Assembly: GCA_030698405.1 (NCBI GenBank)
Contig: JAUYMU010000068.1
Location: forward strand, 1-64,000
Reading direction: 5' to 3'
DNA: 64,000 nucleotides
From: Bacteroidota bacterium
Lineage (GTDB): Bacteria; Bacteroidota; Bacteroidia; Bacteroidales; Prolixibacteraceae
Shown: positions 8,075 through 16,175 of the stretch, one piece after another
Layout: the number at the start of each line of letters is the position of its first letter
How positions within the stretch are numbered: position 1 is the stretch's first letter
Notes under the pieces: generated by a model
The model's input: only the letters and a program-made list of their open reading frames with translations
Databases searched by the model: none
Told to the model about the DNA's origin: nothing
Translations under genes and position numbers: made by a program

Positions 8075-9067
8075 CTACATTCCGTTTAAGTCTTGCCCGA
8101 TTTTCTCTGTTAATTCCTGAAAAGTATCTTTATTCAAACTAACCTGTTTAAAGATATCTTCAATATCTTCCTTCGTAATTTTATCAAAATCCTCTTTTCT
8201 CGGAGTGATAAAAACGCCTCCAAAATCTACCGATGCAGGTGAAATTAACAGTTGATCATTCCCTTCAGCAAAAAACTGACGTGGGCGATGAAGCTTCCGC
8301 GGAAAAAGATGGATCGTCCATTTTCCATCCGAAAAAGAGCACAGCGCATTCATCATTGGCTCCATTTTTTCAGGTTGCATCTTCTGAAAGTGAGTGTAAT
8401 ATATTCCAATAATCTTTAAGGCTTCTTCCATCGAATTGGTTTCCACCGAAATCATTTTCCGGAGATAATTGTCGAACGCCCAAACCTGGGTTTCTGCTAC
8501 GGAATAAAGTTGTCGTGCAGAAGATTTCAGTAGTCCGAACTCTGTTGTAACGGGCATAAATGAGCTCTCTCCCTCCTGAAAATGCAGGTGATCGGGAGCC
8601 GAAGCGCCACATTCCGGTCCATTGTAAAATACAGTGAACCCTTCCATTGACTGCGCCAATTCCAATAAATACTGAACATTTGCTATGAACCGCTGATCGA
8701 TATGCGAGTTGCACGAAATCGTAAAATGGTTTTTGAAAATCGGGAACGGATTCACCAGAATCAGAAACTGATTACCAAATGCGATTGCATCCTGCTCTGC
8801 CGGACGGTTTTCGCTGCACAAAAAGCATTTGCGGGCGGCAATCGACTGCTTATCAACTTTGGCTGCCGATGATCGCATCCGTTCAGGATTAAATTGAACC
8901 TTTATCTGAAACCCATCGAATTGAAACTGCTTTTCTTCCACCGACTTCAACCCATTGTAATTTGCCGCAGCCAAAGGCCAGAGGAGTTTTTCGCTTTCCA
9001 CAAATTCAACAAGAATTTGGTTAGCGGTTTTCTTGGTTTCTTTTATAATATTAAGCAACTGTGCCAT
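8075..9067 (-). CDS. DUF4922 / HIT-like nucleotidyl-transfer or phosphorylase protein, 330 aa
   Basis: Residues near 160-166 read APDHLHFQEG, giving the H-x-H-x-Q triad of GalT, GDP-hexose phosphorylases and Ap4A phosphorylases. The sequence CFLCSENRPAEQD near residue 80 has two cysteines spaced as in a zinc site. The family usually handles nucleoside-diphosphate sugars or dinucleotides. ATG at 9067 (MAQLLNIIKETKK) is chosen, since an upstream start would read through a palindrome at 9083-9115. It lies between a two-module GT2 gene and a small membrane protein gene, so a role in NDP-sugar metabolism is plausible. Substrate not established. Confidence 0.78.
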   Translation of the reverse strand: MAQLLNIIKETKKTANQILVEFVESEKLLWPLAAANYNGLKSVEEKQFQFDGFQIKVQFNPERMRSSAAKVDKQSIAARKCFLCSENRPAEQDAIAFGNQFLILVNPFPIFKNHFTISCNSHIDQRFIANVQYLLELAQSMEGFTVFYNGPECGASAPDHLHFQEGESSFMPVTTEFGLLKSSARQLYSVAETQVWAFDNYLRKMISVETNSMEEALKIIGIYYTHFQKMQPEKMEPMMNALCSFSDGKWTIHLFPRKLHRPRQFFAEGNDQLLISPASVDFGGVFITPRKEDFDKITKEDIEDIFKQVSLNKDTFQELTEKIGQDLNGM

Positions 9068-9082
9068 ATTGAATTGTTTTTC

Positions 9083-9115
9083 AATCCTGACAGGTTTTGA
9101 AAACCTGTCAGGATT
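9083..9115. repeat. Perfect 33-bp palindrome between GT2 and DUF4922 genes
   Basis: Two 16-bp arms, AATCCTGACAGGTTTT and its exact reverse complement, around a single G. It lies 15 bp upstream of the DUF4922 ATG and 9 bp after the GT2 stop. It could act as an attenuator or RNA-processing hairpin, or it could be a mobile repeat; the sequence does not decide. Confidence 0.85.
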
Positions 9116-9124
9116 TACCAATAA

Positions 9125-10582
9125 TTATTTTCCTAATCTCTTCCTTGCTTTCAACTCAATCGTCCGAATCCGGTCTTTGTACAAATTGTGCGCGTTCATT
9201 ACTTCGATGCTCAACGAAGCATCAGAATTTTCGTCCCAGCGGCGGCATAGGTAAATCGGGTTATAAATGCGGCCAATCTGATAGTGGCGCGAAATAGCCA
9301 ATCCCAACGCGTAATCTTCGCCGTAATTGACATTCGGAACCGGAATGCGGCGTAAAACCGGCGTATAAAATGCCCGTGGTGCGCCCAATCCGTTGATGCG
9401 AAGCGCATTGTTACGGCCATTTTCAGGCGTCCATTCCTTGTGATCGATGATTCCCGGAGGAATTTCTTCCAATGCAAAATTTACCATCTGGTAAGTACCA
9501 ACCACCATGGCGCAATTTTGTGCATAAAAAGCATCAACCACCTGCTGAACCGTGGTTTCATCGTAGTACATGTCGTCGCTATCGAGCTGAATAGCAAACT
9601 TTCCACAGAGTGAACTGTTCGCCGCTTCGTTCCAGCAACCGCCAATTCCGAGGTCTTGACGTTCAGGAACAATGTGAACCAACCGCGAATCGATGGCGGC
9701 ATATTTCTGAATCAGTTCAGTGGTTCCATCGGTTGAATAATTATCAACGATGATCAGGTTAAATTTGAAAGTTGCTTTTTGAGCCAGAACCGATTTAATG
9801 GCATCTTCGATGGTGCGAACGCGGTTTTTCACCGGAATAATCACCGAAGCTTCCATTGCAAATTCCTGCTCGTCAAATTTAACGGGCGTAAAAACCGGTT
9901 CCAGAAAAGCACCAATGTTTTTGAGGTGCTGGGTACAGGCTTTCTCCATCTCAATTTGCCCTGCACGATTTTTTGGATCGACGTAATCAAAGATTTTCTC
10001 GCCCGATTTGCGCAAATCCGATTCCTGCTCGGTGTATAAATTCTCTGGAATACGGAACAATTCGGCATACTGCGAAACGCCCAGACGAAGCGAATACAAT
10101 CCGGCAAAATCGAAATCTTCGGAAACCTGTCCGGCTGCTTTTTTCATGATTTCGGTGCGGAAGAACAACACCGAACCGAAGTTGAAATCGTCGCGCAAAC
10201 TACCTTCCTGACAATCGATGACCGGATTATTCTCCACCTTGCCGTTTTTTACCGCCAGATAGTTCGAATACACCATGCCGCTCTGGGTATCGTCTGCCAC
10301 CTGTGCAAAACGTTCGAGCGCCATTTGCCCCATTTGCAACGAACTCTGACGGGTATAAATCAGCGTATAACGGGTATTTGCCAAAGCAGCAATTCTCCGG
10401 ATGGTTTTTCCGCTAGTCATAGGTTCCGATTTCAGCACTTCAGCGCCATCAATCAAACAGTTTTGCTCGGCATTGCACAGCACATAAACCTGCGAAACCA
10501 GATCCGAATTTCTTAATTCCTGAACAGTTGCAAGCGTTTCCTCCTGCGAACTGTATGGGATAAAACATGTAATTTTTTTCAT
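9125..10582 (-). CDS. Glycosyltransferase family 2, two GT-A modules, 485 aa
   Basis: The C-terminal half (from about residue 235) is a normal GT2 domain: ASVIIPVKNRVRTIEDAI, then IIVDNYSTDGT, the D-x-D metal motif as QLDSDDMYY and the acceptor-side GEDYALGLAIS. The N-terminal half starts MKKITCFIPYSSQEET and looks like a second GT-A fold whose D-x-D is not clear, so it may be non-catalytic. There are no membrane segments, so the protein is likely cytoplasmic. ATG at 10582 is used, since upstream sequence belongs to an inverted repeat. It is probably co-transcribed with the DUF4922 gene. Sugar donor and acceptor are unknown. Confidence 0.85.
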   Translation of the reverse strand: MKKITCFIPYSSQEETLATVQELRNSDLVSQVYVLCNAEQNCLIDGAEVLKSEPMTSGKTIRRIAALANTRYTLIYTRQSSLQMGQMALERFAQVADDTQSGMVYSNYLAVKNGKVENNPVIDCQEGSLRDDFNFGSVLFFRTEIMKKAAGQVSEDFDFAGLYSLRLGVSQYAELFRIPENLYTEQESDLRKSGEKIFDYVDPKNRAGQIEMEKACTQHLKNIGAFLEPVFTPVKFDEQEFAMEASVIIPVKNRVRTIEDAIKSVLAQKATFKFNLIIVDNYSTDGTTELIQKYAAIDSRLVHIVPERQDLGIGGCWNEAANSSLCGKFAIQLDSDDMYYDETTVQQVVDAFYAQNCAMVVGTYQMVNFALEEIPPGIIDHKEWTPENGRNNALRINGLGAPRAFYTPVLRRIPVPNVNYGEDYALGLAISRHYQIGRIYNPIYLCRRWDENSDASLSIEVMNAHNLYKDRIRTIELKARKRLGK

Positions 10583-10598
10583 GGTATTTGTTTTTTTG

Positions 10599-10664
10599 AA
10601 CCACATAGGCACATAGGACACATAGTTAATTTACAACCTATTGTGTTCTATGTGTCTATGTGGT
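10599..10664. repeat. Large imperfect inverted repeat upstream of the GT2 gene
   Basis: The arm starting AACCACATAGGCACATAGG (10599-10625) pairs with 10638-10664, which has an extra base and two G/A changes. The arms have an internal CACATAG periodicity. It starts 16 bp upstream of the GT2 ATG. It would form a long RNA stem in the leader. Confidence 0.75.
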
Positions 10665-10700
10665 TGTTTTGTTTTTAATTCTTTTTATTTTCTTCTCTAT

Positions 10701-10757
10701 TCCGTCCGAAATATGATTTTCATTTCAAAAAACATTTGTACGCGGACGGTCTGGCTG
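10701..10757. repeat. 57-bp direct repeat, copy A
   Basis: Begins TCCGTCCGAAATAT and ends CGCGGACGGTCTGGCTG. The second copy at 11074-11130 differs by one base. Internal arms CCGTCCG and CGGACGG make each unit a hairpin with a 34-base loop. A diverged relative lies at 14621-14667. Confidence 0.85.
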
Positions 10758-10769
10758 CTTTTCATTCAT

Positions 10770-10968
10770 CCCCGGGTTTCGTTTCACTGCACCGTTCGGC
10801 AGAGCTCACGTCGAAGCCCGGGGTTATTGATATTCCACCCCTTCAGGGTGTAAAAATTAGTAACATTCAAATTTCATAACTACTAAATTTTTCAAATCGC
10901 TTGCTTTCCGTTGACCCGAAACGGGTCAAATATTAATAACCGCGGGTAAAGCGAAGCGGAACCCGTGG
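10770..10968. repeat. REPIN-like bipartite hairpin element, copy 2 (diverged)
   Basis: CCCCGGG/CCCGGGG arms span 10770-10823 and are followed by TTATTGATATT. Then come CACCC/GGGTG (10837-10850, arm edges approximate), TTGACCCG/CGGGTCAA (10911-10929), the linker TATTAATAACC and the CCGCGGGT/ACCCGTGG stem ending near 10968. The layout is the same as at 4.0, 19.5, 31.5 and 49.5 kb, with a weaker linker match. Confidence 0.6.
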
Positions 10969-11073
10969 TAAGGCAAATCAAATTGATCCAAGGCGCACTT
11001 AAAAAATTAGATTCGAAGCTTCCTTGCTGTATGCGCCGAATGAATCCTCTAATTTTAACAGAACTATCGCCGT

Positions 11074-11130
11074 TCCGTCCGAAATATTATTTTCATTTCA
11101 AAAAACATTTGTACGCGGACGGTCTGGCTG
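11074..11130. repeat. 57-bp direct repeat, copy B
   Basis: 56 of 57 bases equal copy A (the only change is ATATG to ATATT), in the same orientation and 373 bp apart. Such identity in non-coding DNA suggests recent duplication or gene conversion. Confidence 0.85.
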
Positions 11131-11274
11131 TCTCCTTTTTTATTCCCCGGATTAAAATCCGGGGCTACAATATTCTCCACCGCTACGCGGTTTTTCCTTC
11201 CAAATGCGTTCAATGGTTTTTTATCGATTCCATTGTCATGCTAATTCTTCTTTGATCTTTCAAGTTCCGGTTTT

Positions 11275-11330
11275 TCCCCCCTCCTTCGGAGAGTTTATCC
11301 CGTTTTTACGGGAGGTTGGGGGAGGCCTCC
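11275..11330. repeat. C-rich/G-rich palindromic repeat at the 3' end of the amidase-like gene
   Basis: C-run CCCCCCTCC, an inner stem CCCGT/ACGGG around 11299-11312, and GGTTGGGGGAGG follow each other. The unit resembles the leader repeats at 5466 and 16085. The stop codon of the minus-strand gene (11306-11308) lies inside it. Confidence 0.65.
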
Positions 11331-14300
11331 CAATACCTTAAAATCTGCCCCAACAATTCGCTTCGCTCTTTTTCGGTCGTGATGGTTTCAAACGGAAATC
11401 CAAGAACTACCGATTTGTAGTCTCCATCGAAACAAACTCCGGCGGTTTTGTTGTCACCCTTATAGCGGAACAAAACTTTGGCCGCTTTGCCCTTGGGCTC
11501 AATGGCATCGGGCGATTCAACCTTGTAAATGGCCGGATGGTATTCCTGAACAAATTTGAATTCTCCTGAAAATTGATCTCTCACCGCATTCACCGGATAA
11601 ATACAACCGCTTTTGCTGGCATGATTGGTCATTGGCGTAAAATGCAACACGTCAGCGGCAAACTTCTTCGCCAGCGTATCGCCGCAAAGCTCCAAGTCGG
11701 TTCCAATATATGCGCCTGACAAGAAAAGTCTGGCCTGTTCTCCGAAAGTATATTCCGCAATGGCTTGGCGCATTTCAGGAGTGAAAAGCGTAAAATCCCT
11801 CATTTTGAATCCGTAAAGCCGGCTGGTGGTTTTTTCTTCACCGAAAATAATGTCGAGCGCCGAAAAAGCGTTTTTATCCCAGTTTTTCTGTTCAAAGCTT
11901 TCGTCGCTCATCGAAATGAAACCGTATCCGTTGTTGCGGAAAGCCTGCCCGTGAACCAGCGGATAATCGAACGAATTTCCCTGAACAATACGCGTTTCCT
12001 GATCGGCATGACTGGAACCAAAACCCGAATTATCATCGTCGATCCAGGGCGATTTGCGGTTGAAATCGTATTGCTCGCCAATGTATCCCAAATCCCTTTT
12101 GTTGGCCACACCTTCATCTTCGCTCATCCGAAAACCGGCTTCTTTGCCGTTATCGAAAGCTGCTGGTCCGCAAATACGGTCGAAAGCATTCACAATCAAA
12201 ACCGGTTTTTTGTCATCGGTTGGTAAACTGCAAGCCAGTATTTCCGAAGGAAAACTCTCGCCACCCTCGTTCATCGCTGTGACCTTAAAACTGTAAATGG
12301 TTCCGGGTTTTAAATCAGTTAAAATCAGACTTGGCTCGTTTACTTTCCGTCCATTGTCGAAGCCTCCGTTTTCAATCCGGGTATAAACTTTATAGGATTT
12401 GGCAATTGCTGTTGGCTCCAGTTCGTCGGCCACCGGACTCCACGACAAACGGATATTCTTTCCTTCGAGGCTCATCTGAAAATGATCGACCGGCAACGGC
12501 TGAACGACATATTTCTGCCCGTTCTGAAAAGCCAAAAACTTCAGGATTCCTTTATAGTAAGCGCGACTGACATCAAATTTAAAACGCGGATCGTAAGCAT
12601 GAACCATGTCCGCAAAATTCTGGTGCGAAAGTAATTCCGACAAAACGACCGGCACTTTGGGTCGGGCGGCTTCTGCATATTGTTTGTTCCACATCGGGCG
12701 GCGAGTCCATTGCGGGAAATAGAGTTTCTGAAGGTCGCCAACAATCTGCGTCTGCACAATGTCAGTCAAATCGCGGCTTGCCCAACGCGACTGCCCATTG
12801 GCAAAAGTGTCCGATCCGTAAGTCGTATCGTAAATCATCAGCGTACCAATTATCGTGCTGTCGGGCGTTGTTCCGGCATCGGTATGAAAAGCCAGCGCCA
12901 TGTCCATCGGAATGCCCAGTCCTTTCGCATCAGGATTTGCCTTTGGCCCGTTTGGCGCGCCCATCAGGTAATTCACCCACTCGCCACGCGACTGATAATC
13001 ATCCTTGTAATCGTCCTTCCCGCTTTCGCGTTTGATGTAAAGCGCGGCATCCTGCCCACGGTTCGAATAATCCGATTTGGTTTTATTCAGCAGGTAAACG
13101 AGCGTATCGGGCATCCCGGCAGTTTGCAGGTAATAGCGCGAGGCTTCCTGATAACGCGGACGCTGACTGGCAAACGGCAACCACAAGGCTGAATCCATTG
13201 CAAAACCTTTTTCGTCGCGGATATGGCGGATTTTTTCGAGTTGCGCGGCCTTTCCCCTAACCACATTTCCCATTCCACCGCCCAGTTTTACCGCATCGGC
13301 AGTAATCCATTTGCCGGTTTCGTTCGATTCATTGGTCTGTTCAACACGGGCATTTTCGCGATCTGCACCTTTCTCAAACCTGAAAGTTCCCAGGTAAATC
13401 CACGTTCCGCCACCCATCGTTTGGTTCACCAAAAATTCGGTTTTCCCTCCTGAATGATAAACCGTATAATGCGCATCCGTCACATTTTCATCGTTTTGCG
13501 GGTATGAAACATACACCGCATATTCGCCTGTTTCCGGAATTTCAGGCAGATAACTGATACGCGAATCAGCCGACTTTTTTGCCTGCATTTGTCGGGTTTC
13601 GCCCATAAGAAAAGGATTTTCGCCTTCCACCAGAAACGGCACTTTCAGGCCAAAACCTTTTTCTTTTCCGGCCTGAATGGCTTCGCCTGTTTCCTGATAG
13701 GATGATCCTTTTGTTGAACCATCTGCGTCAATAATGAGTTCATATTTTTGGGTGTCTCGCTCACGGGAAAGAAACACATTTGCACCTGCATTTTCGAGCA
13801 TCGGCGTAATGTAAGGAACCACAAAATCCATTGTCCAGATATCTTCAACAGTCAGGAAAACCCGCGCGCGCTGCCATTCCCAGCGATCGAGCGTATTCTC
13901 GTAATACCAGCCATGACTGTGCCACAATGCGATGTTCCGGTTGCTCAAACCTTCCGAAAAATTCATTCCTCCTGAATTATTGCGCACAATGGGCAATTTC
14001 GGTTTGGTGGGTTGGCTTAAACGCGAAGCATCGACGGCAACCGTTTGATCGCGGTAATAATTCGGAATCAGCTCGCTGATTTCCTTTCCCATCGACTCGA
14101 TTGAAATAGAATAAGTGCGGAATTTTCGTCCAAGCGATTCTTTGTACCAGTTGTAATATTCGCTTGTATTTTCGGGCCTGAATGGGAAATAGGAAAATCC
14201 TTCTTTCATCTTCAGGTTTACCTTTTTCGATTGCGGATCAACCACAACGGTATCGAATCTGAATTTATAGACCGAGCCTTCCGAAGCCCTTTGGGCAAAT

Positions 14301-14455
14301 TCGATGGAGGCGATATTCGCCTTTTTAATCATGCGTTTGGATTGCACAAGGCATGATTGTGAACCAAGTCCAAGAATGACAATCAGAATGAGCATTTTGG
14401 GCTTTATTAGGGTCCAAAACCTCAATGGATTTCTATTTTTGTGATTCGTTTTCAA
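11306..14455 (-). CDS. Large exported amidase-like protein with golvesin-type, FN3 and C-terminal amidotransferase-like domains, about 1049 aa
   Basis: Lipoprotein signal LILIVILGLGSQSC, so outer-membrane anchored. Residues about 165-260 (LWHSHGWYYE ... NAGANVFLSRERD) and 500-660 (MALAFHTDAGTT, then PVVLSELLSHQN) resemble two halves of an N-acetylmuramoyl-L-alanine amidase-3 fold, split by a golvesin-like beta domain (about 265-410). A fibronectin-III domain (about 680-760; PTAIAKSYKVYTRIENGG) follows. The last 290 residues (KPVLIVNAFDRICGP) resemble a class I amidotransferase/ThuA-like fold. Such proteins are often labelled xanthan lyase. The start is uncertain: TTG at 14455 gives a basic n-region, ATG at 14395 does not. 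The C-terminal ASPNLP is encoded by a dispersed repeat. Role inferred: removal of stem peptides before NamZ/MurQ. Confidence 0.75.
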   Translation of the reverse strand: MKTNHKNRNPLRFWTLIKPKMLILIVILGLGSQSCLVQSKRMIKKANIASIEFAQRASEGSVYKFRFDTVVVDPQSKKVNLKMKEGFSYFPFRPENTSEYYNWYKESLGRKFRTYSISIESMGKEISELIPNYYRDQTVAVDASRLSQPTKPKLPIVRNNSGGMNFSEGLSNRNIALWHSHGWYYENTLDRWEWQRARVFLTVEDIWTMDFVVPYITPMLENAGANVFLSRERDTQKYELIIDADGSTKGSSYQETGEAIQAGKEKGFGLKVPFLVEGENPFLMGETRQMQAKKSADSRISYLPEIPETGEYAVYVSYPQNDENVTDAHYTVYHSGGKTEFLVNQTMGGGTWIYLGTFRFEKGADRENARVEQTNESNETGKWITADAVKLGGGMGNVVRGKAAQLEKIRHIRDEKGFAMDSALWLPFASQRPRYQEASRYYLQTAGMPDTLVYLLNKTKSDYSNRGQDAALYIKRESGKDDYKDDYQSRGEWVNYLMGAPNGPKANPDAKGLGIPMDMALAFHTDAGTTPDSTIIGTLMIYDTTYGSDTFANGQSRWASRDLTDIVQTQIVGDLQKLYFPQWTRRPMWNKQYAEAARPKVPVVLSELLSHQNFADMVHAYDPRFKFDVSRAYYKGILKFLAFQNGQKYVVQPLPVDHFQMSLEGKNIRLSWSPVADELEPTAIAKSYKVYTRIENGGFDNGRKVNEPSLILTDLKPGTIYSFKVTAMNEGGESFPSEILACSLPTDDKKPVLIVNAFDRICGPAAFDNGKEAGFRMSEDEGVANKRDLGYIGEQYDFNRKSPWIDDDNSGFGSSHADQETRIVQGNSFDYPLVHGQAFRNNGYGFISMSDESFEQKNWDKNAFSALDIIFGEEKTTSRLYGFKMRDFTLFTPEMRQAIAEYTFGEQARLFLSGAYIGTDLELCGDTLAKKFAADVLHFTPMTNHASKSGCIYPVNAVRDQFSGEFKFVQEYHPAIYKVESPDAIEPKGKAAKVLFRYKGDNKTAGVCFDGDYKSVVLGFPFETITTEKERSELLGQILRYWEASPNLP

Positions 14456-14505
14456 TATTATAATTGTTTTTGTTTTCTGAACATTTGTGTTTCTGTTGCA
14501 TTTAT

Positions 14506-14548
14506 CCGTTGGCTAAAGCCGAACGGCAAAGGATAATTCTTCGACTAT
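14506..14548. repeat. 43-bp repeat, copy 1 of 3
   Basis: Begins CCGTTGGCTAAAGCC and ends TTCTTCGACTAT. It is identical to 14688-14730. The first 21 bases fold as a bulged hairpin (CCGTT.GGC / GCC.GAACGG). Confidence 0.85.
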
Positions 14549-14687
14549 GATTTTTCGCTTCAATGATTCGTTTTCGTCGATATTTTTTGTTTTAAACTTC
14601 TCAACATTCATGATTCTGTTCCGTCCGAAATAAGGCTTTCTCTCTTTTGAATATTTACCGCGGACGGATTTGTTTTGCCATCCTTTA

Positions 14688-14730
14688 CCGTTGGCTAAAG
14701 CCGAACGGCAAAGGATAATTCTTCGACTAT
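14688..14730. repeat. 43-bp repeat, copy 2 of 3
   Basis: Same 43 bases as 14506-14548, in direct orientation, 182 bp apart. The CCGTCCG...CGGACGG element lies between the two copies. Confidence 0.85.
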
Positions 14731-14877
14731 CATTAACTCACATTCAACGCGCTATCCTTTGCCGTCACATTCATGTGACGGGCTCAAATTCGATTTAATT
14801 CCAGGGCTTTAGCCCATACAATACACTTTTATTCAGCCCTATGAGCTAAAGTCAACTATCTTTCTGTCATCATTTGT

Positions 14878-14907
14878 CCGTTGGCTAAAGCCGAACGGCA
14901 AAGAATA
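14878..14907. repeat. 43-bp repeat, copy 3 (partial)
   Basis: Keeps the hairpin part CCGTTGGCTAAAGCC plus GAACGGCAAAGAATA and then diverges. Confidence 0.7.
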
Positions 14908-14957
14908 GCTCTATTTTCATCTGTCCCGCCCACCGAGACTGCGACTGTCCACTGATT

Positions 14958-16070
14958 TCAAACTTTTATAAAAATCTTCTTTTTGTACAACACATATCCG
15001 ATCATCCAGAAAATGATCACATGCGAAATGGCAAACAACAACGAACCATTCAATTCGCCTGCCATTGGCAAAAAAACATCGCGGTAAAGTTTTCCTGATC
15101 CACTAATAACATTTCCGTCAGGGTCGGTAAAATAAATCATTAGACCCAATATTTTGGCCCACAATCCGGAAAGGGCAAAAATGAACAGCGGATTCATGCC
15201 GAAAACGACAAAAAAAGAAGTCCATTTCGAATAGCCTTTCAGGTCGATTACCCAGATGAGTAATGACAAAACCAGGCAAGCCCAACCAGCGGTGTAAAGC
15301 ACGTATGAATTGGTCCAAATGGGTTTGTTGATCGGGAAAACCAAGCCCCAGATCAAGCCTGCAACGATGGCGGCTGCGCCAAACAAAACCAACTTTTTCG
15401 GTACCGATTTCTTTTCCGTGTCTTTTACGACAGCGCCAATCAAATAGCCAATAATTACGGTTACAATCGCCGGAATAGTGCTCAACAATCCTTCCGGATC
15501 GAATGGAATTCCGAAGCCTTTGTAAAGATGGTTTGCGCCCAAAACAGCGGTATCGAATGGAATGGTGGCATTGCCTTCGAGCGAAAACGGATCTGCACCT
15601 CCGAAATAGGACATCATCCCCCAGTAAAACAAAAGAATGGCGCCACCGATGTACGGAAGGTATTTCCGGGGTGAAGCCAGCACAATCACAGCGCCAATTC
15701 CATAAGCCAGTGCAATACGCTGCAATACGCCCAGAATGCGCAGCTTGGAATAATCGGTCGCCCACTGCGGAAACGAATTCAGGAATAAACCGATTGCAAA
15801 AATGAGCAGGGTTCGTTTACCGATTTTCAGGAGCGATTCGGTATTTAATGAGTTGTTGTATTTCGAAAACGAAAAAAACATTGAAACGCCCACCACAAAA
15901 AGGAAGAACGGGAAAACAAGATCGGTTGGGGTGCAGCCGTGCCATTTGGCATGTTCAAGCGGGGCATAAATATGCGACCAGCTTCCGGGAGTGTTCACTA
16001 AAATCATCAGGGCGACGGTCATGCCGCGCAGCACATCAAGTGCGAGGTAGCGTTGTGTTACTTTTATCAT
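14958..16070 (-). CDS. HGSNAT-like membrane acyltransferase (DUF5009/COG4299 type), 370 aa
   Basis: Integral inner-membrane protein with about ten TM segments. The N-terminal signature RYLALDVLRGMTVALMILVN and the loop HAKWHGCTPTDLVFPFFLF (about residues 40-60, with the family His/Asp) mark the heparan-alpha-glucosaminide N-acetyltransferase superfamily. These proteins can move an acetyl group from cytosolic acetyl-CoA across the membrane to an amino sugar. ATG at 16070 (MIKVTQRYLALD) is chosen, since the upstream extension is only palindromic repeat. Position between an SSS symporter and an amidase-like gene suggests N-acetylation of glucosamine or muropeptide sugars; this is inference. Confidence 0.88.
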   Translation of the reverse strand: MIKVTQRYLALDVLRGMTVALMILVNTPGSWSHIYAPLEHAKWHGCTPTDLVFPFFLFVVGVSMFFSFSKYNNSLNTESLLKIGKRTLLIFAIGLFLNSFPQWATDYSKLRILGVLQRIALAYGIGAVIVLASPRKYLPYIGGAILLFYWGMMSYFGGADPFSLEGNATIPFDTAVLGANHLYKGFGIPFDPEGLLSTIPAIVTVIIGYLIGAVVKDTEKKSVPKKLVLFGAAAIVAGLIWGLVFPINKPIWTNSYVLYTAGWACLVLSLLIWVIDLKGYSKWTSFFVVFGMNPLFIFALSGLWAKILGLMIYFTDPDGNVISGSGKLYRDVFLPMAGELNGSLLFAISHVIIFWMIGYVLYKKKIFIKV

Positions 16071-16084
16071 GGTTTGGTTTTTTG

Positions 16085-16120
16085 AGCCCCCTCCAAACCT
16101 CCCCCACAAAGGGGAGGCTT
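16085..16120. repeat. GC-rich palindromic repeat in the acyltransferase leader
   Basis: Nearly the same sequence as 5466-5500 (one small loop change, CCCCCACAAAGGGG against CCCCCAAAAGGGG) and also ending 14 nt before the start codon. On the transcribed strand it offers a GGAGG-containing segment. Confidence 0.75.
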
Positions 16121-16175
16121 AAAAAAAGCAGGTTCGAGATTAGTCTCAATAATTATCCTACTGTGTTTGTCAATT

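Larger units (their letters stand above)
10583..11305. other. Gene-free, repeat-filled intergenic region
   Basis: 723 bp between the GT2 start and the end of the amidase-like gene. It holds an inverted repeat (10599-10664), two copies of a 57-bp repeat (10701-10757, 11074-11130), a REPIN-like element and the edge of a C-rich repeat. I see no open reading frame with protein-like composition and no tRNA. Confidence 0.7.
14456..14957. other. Gene-free region with several short repeats
   Basis: 502 bp between the acyltransferase stop and the amidase-like gene start. It holds three copies of a CCGTTGGCTAAAGCCGAACGG hairpin-type unit, one CCGTCCG...CGGACGG element (14621-14667), CGTCACAT/ATGTGACG (14763-14780) and AGGGCTTTAGCCC (14803-14815). 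No gene is seen. Confidence 0.7.

Noticed and set aside
7628-8089. 153-codon plus-strand frame opposite the small membrane protein
   Set aside because: The minus-strand frame has two real TM segments and 1-bp and 23-bp gaps to its neighbours; the plus-strand reading has neither.
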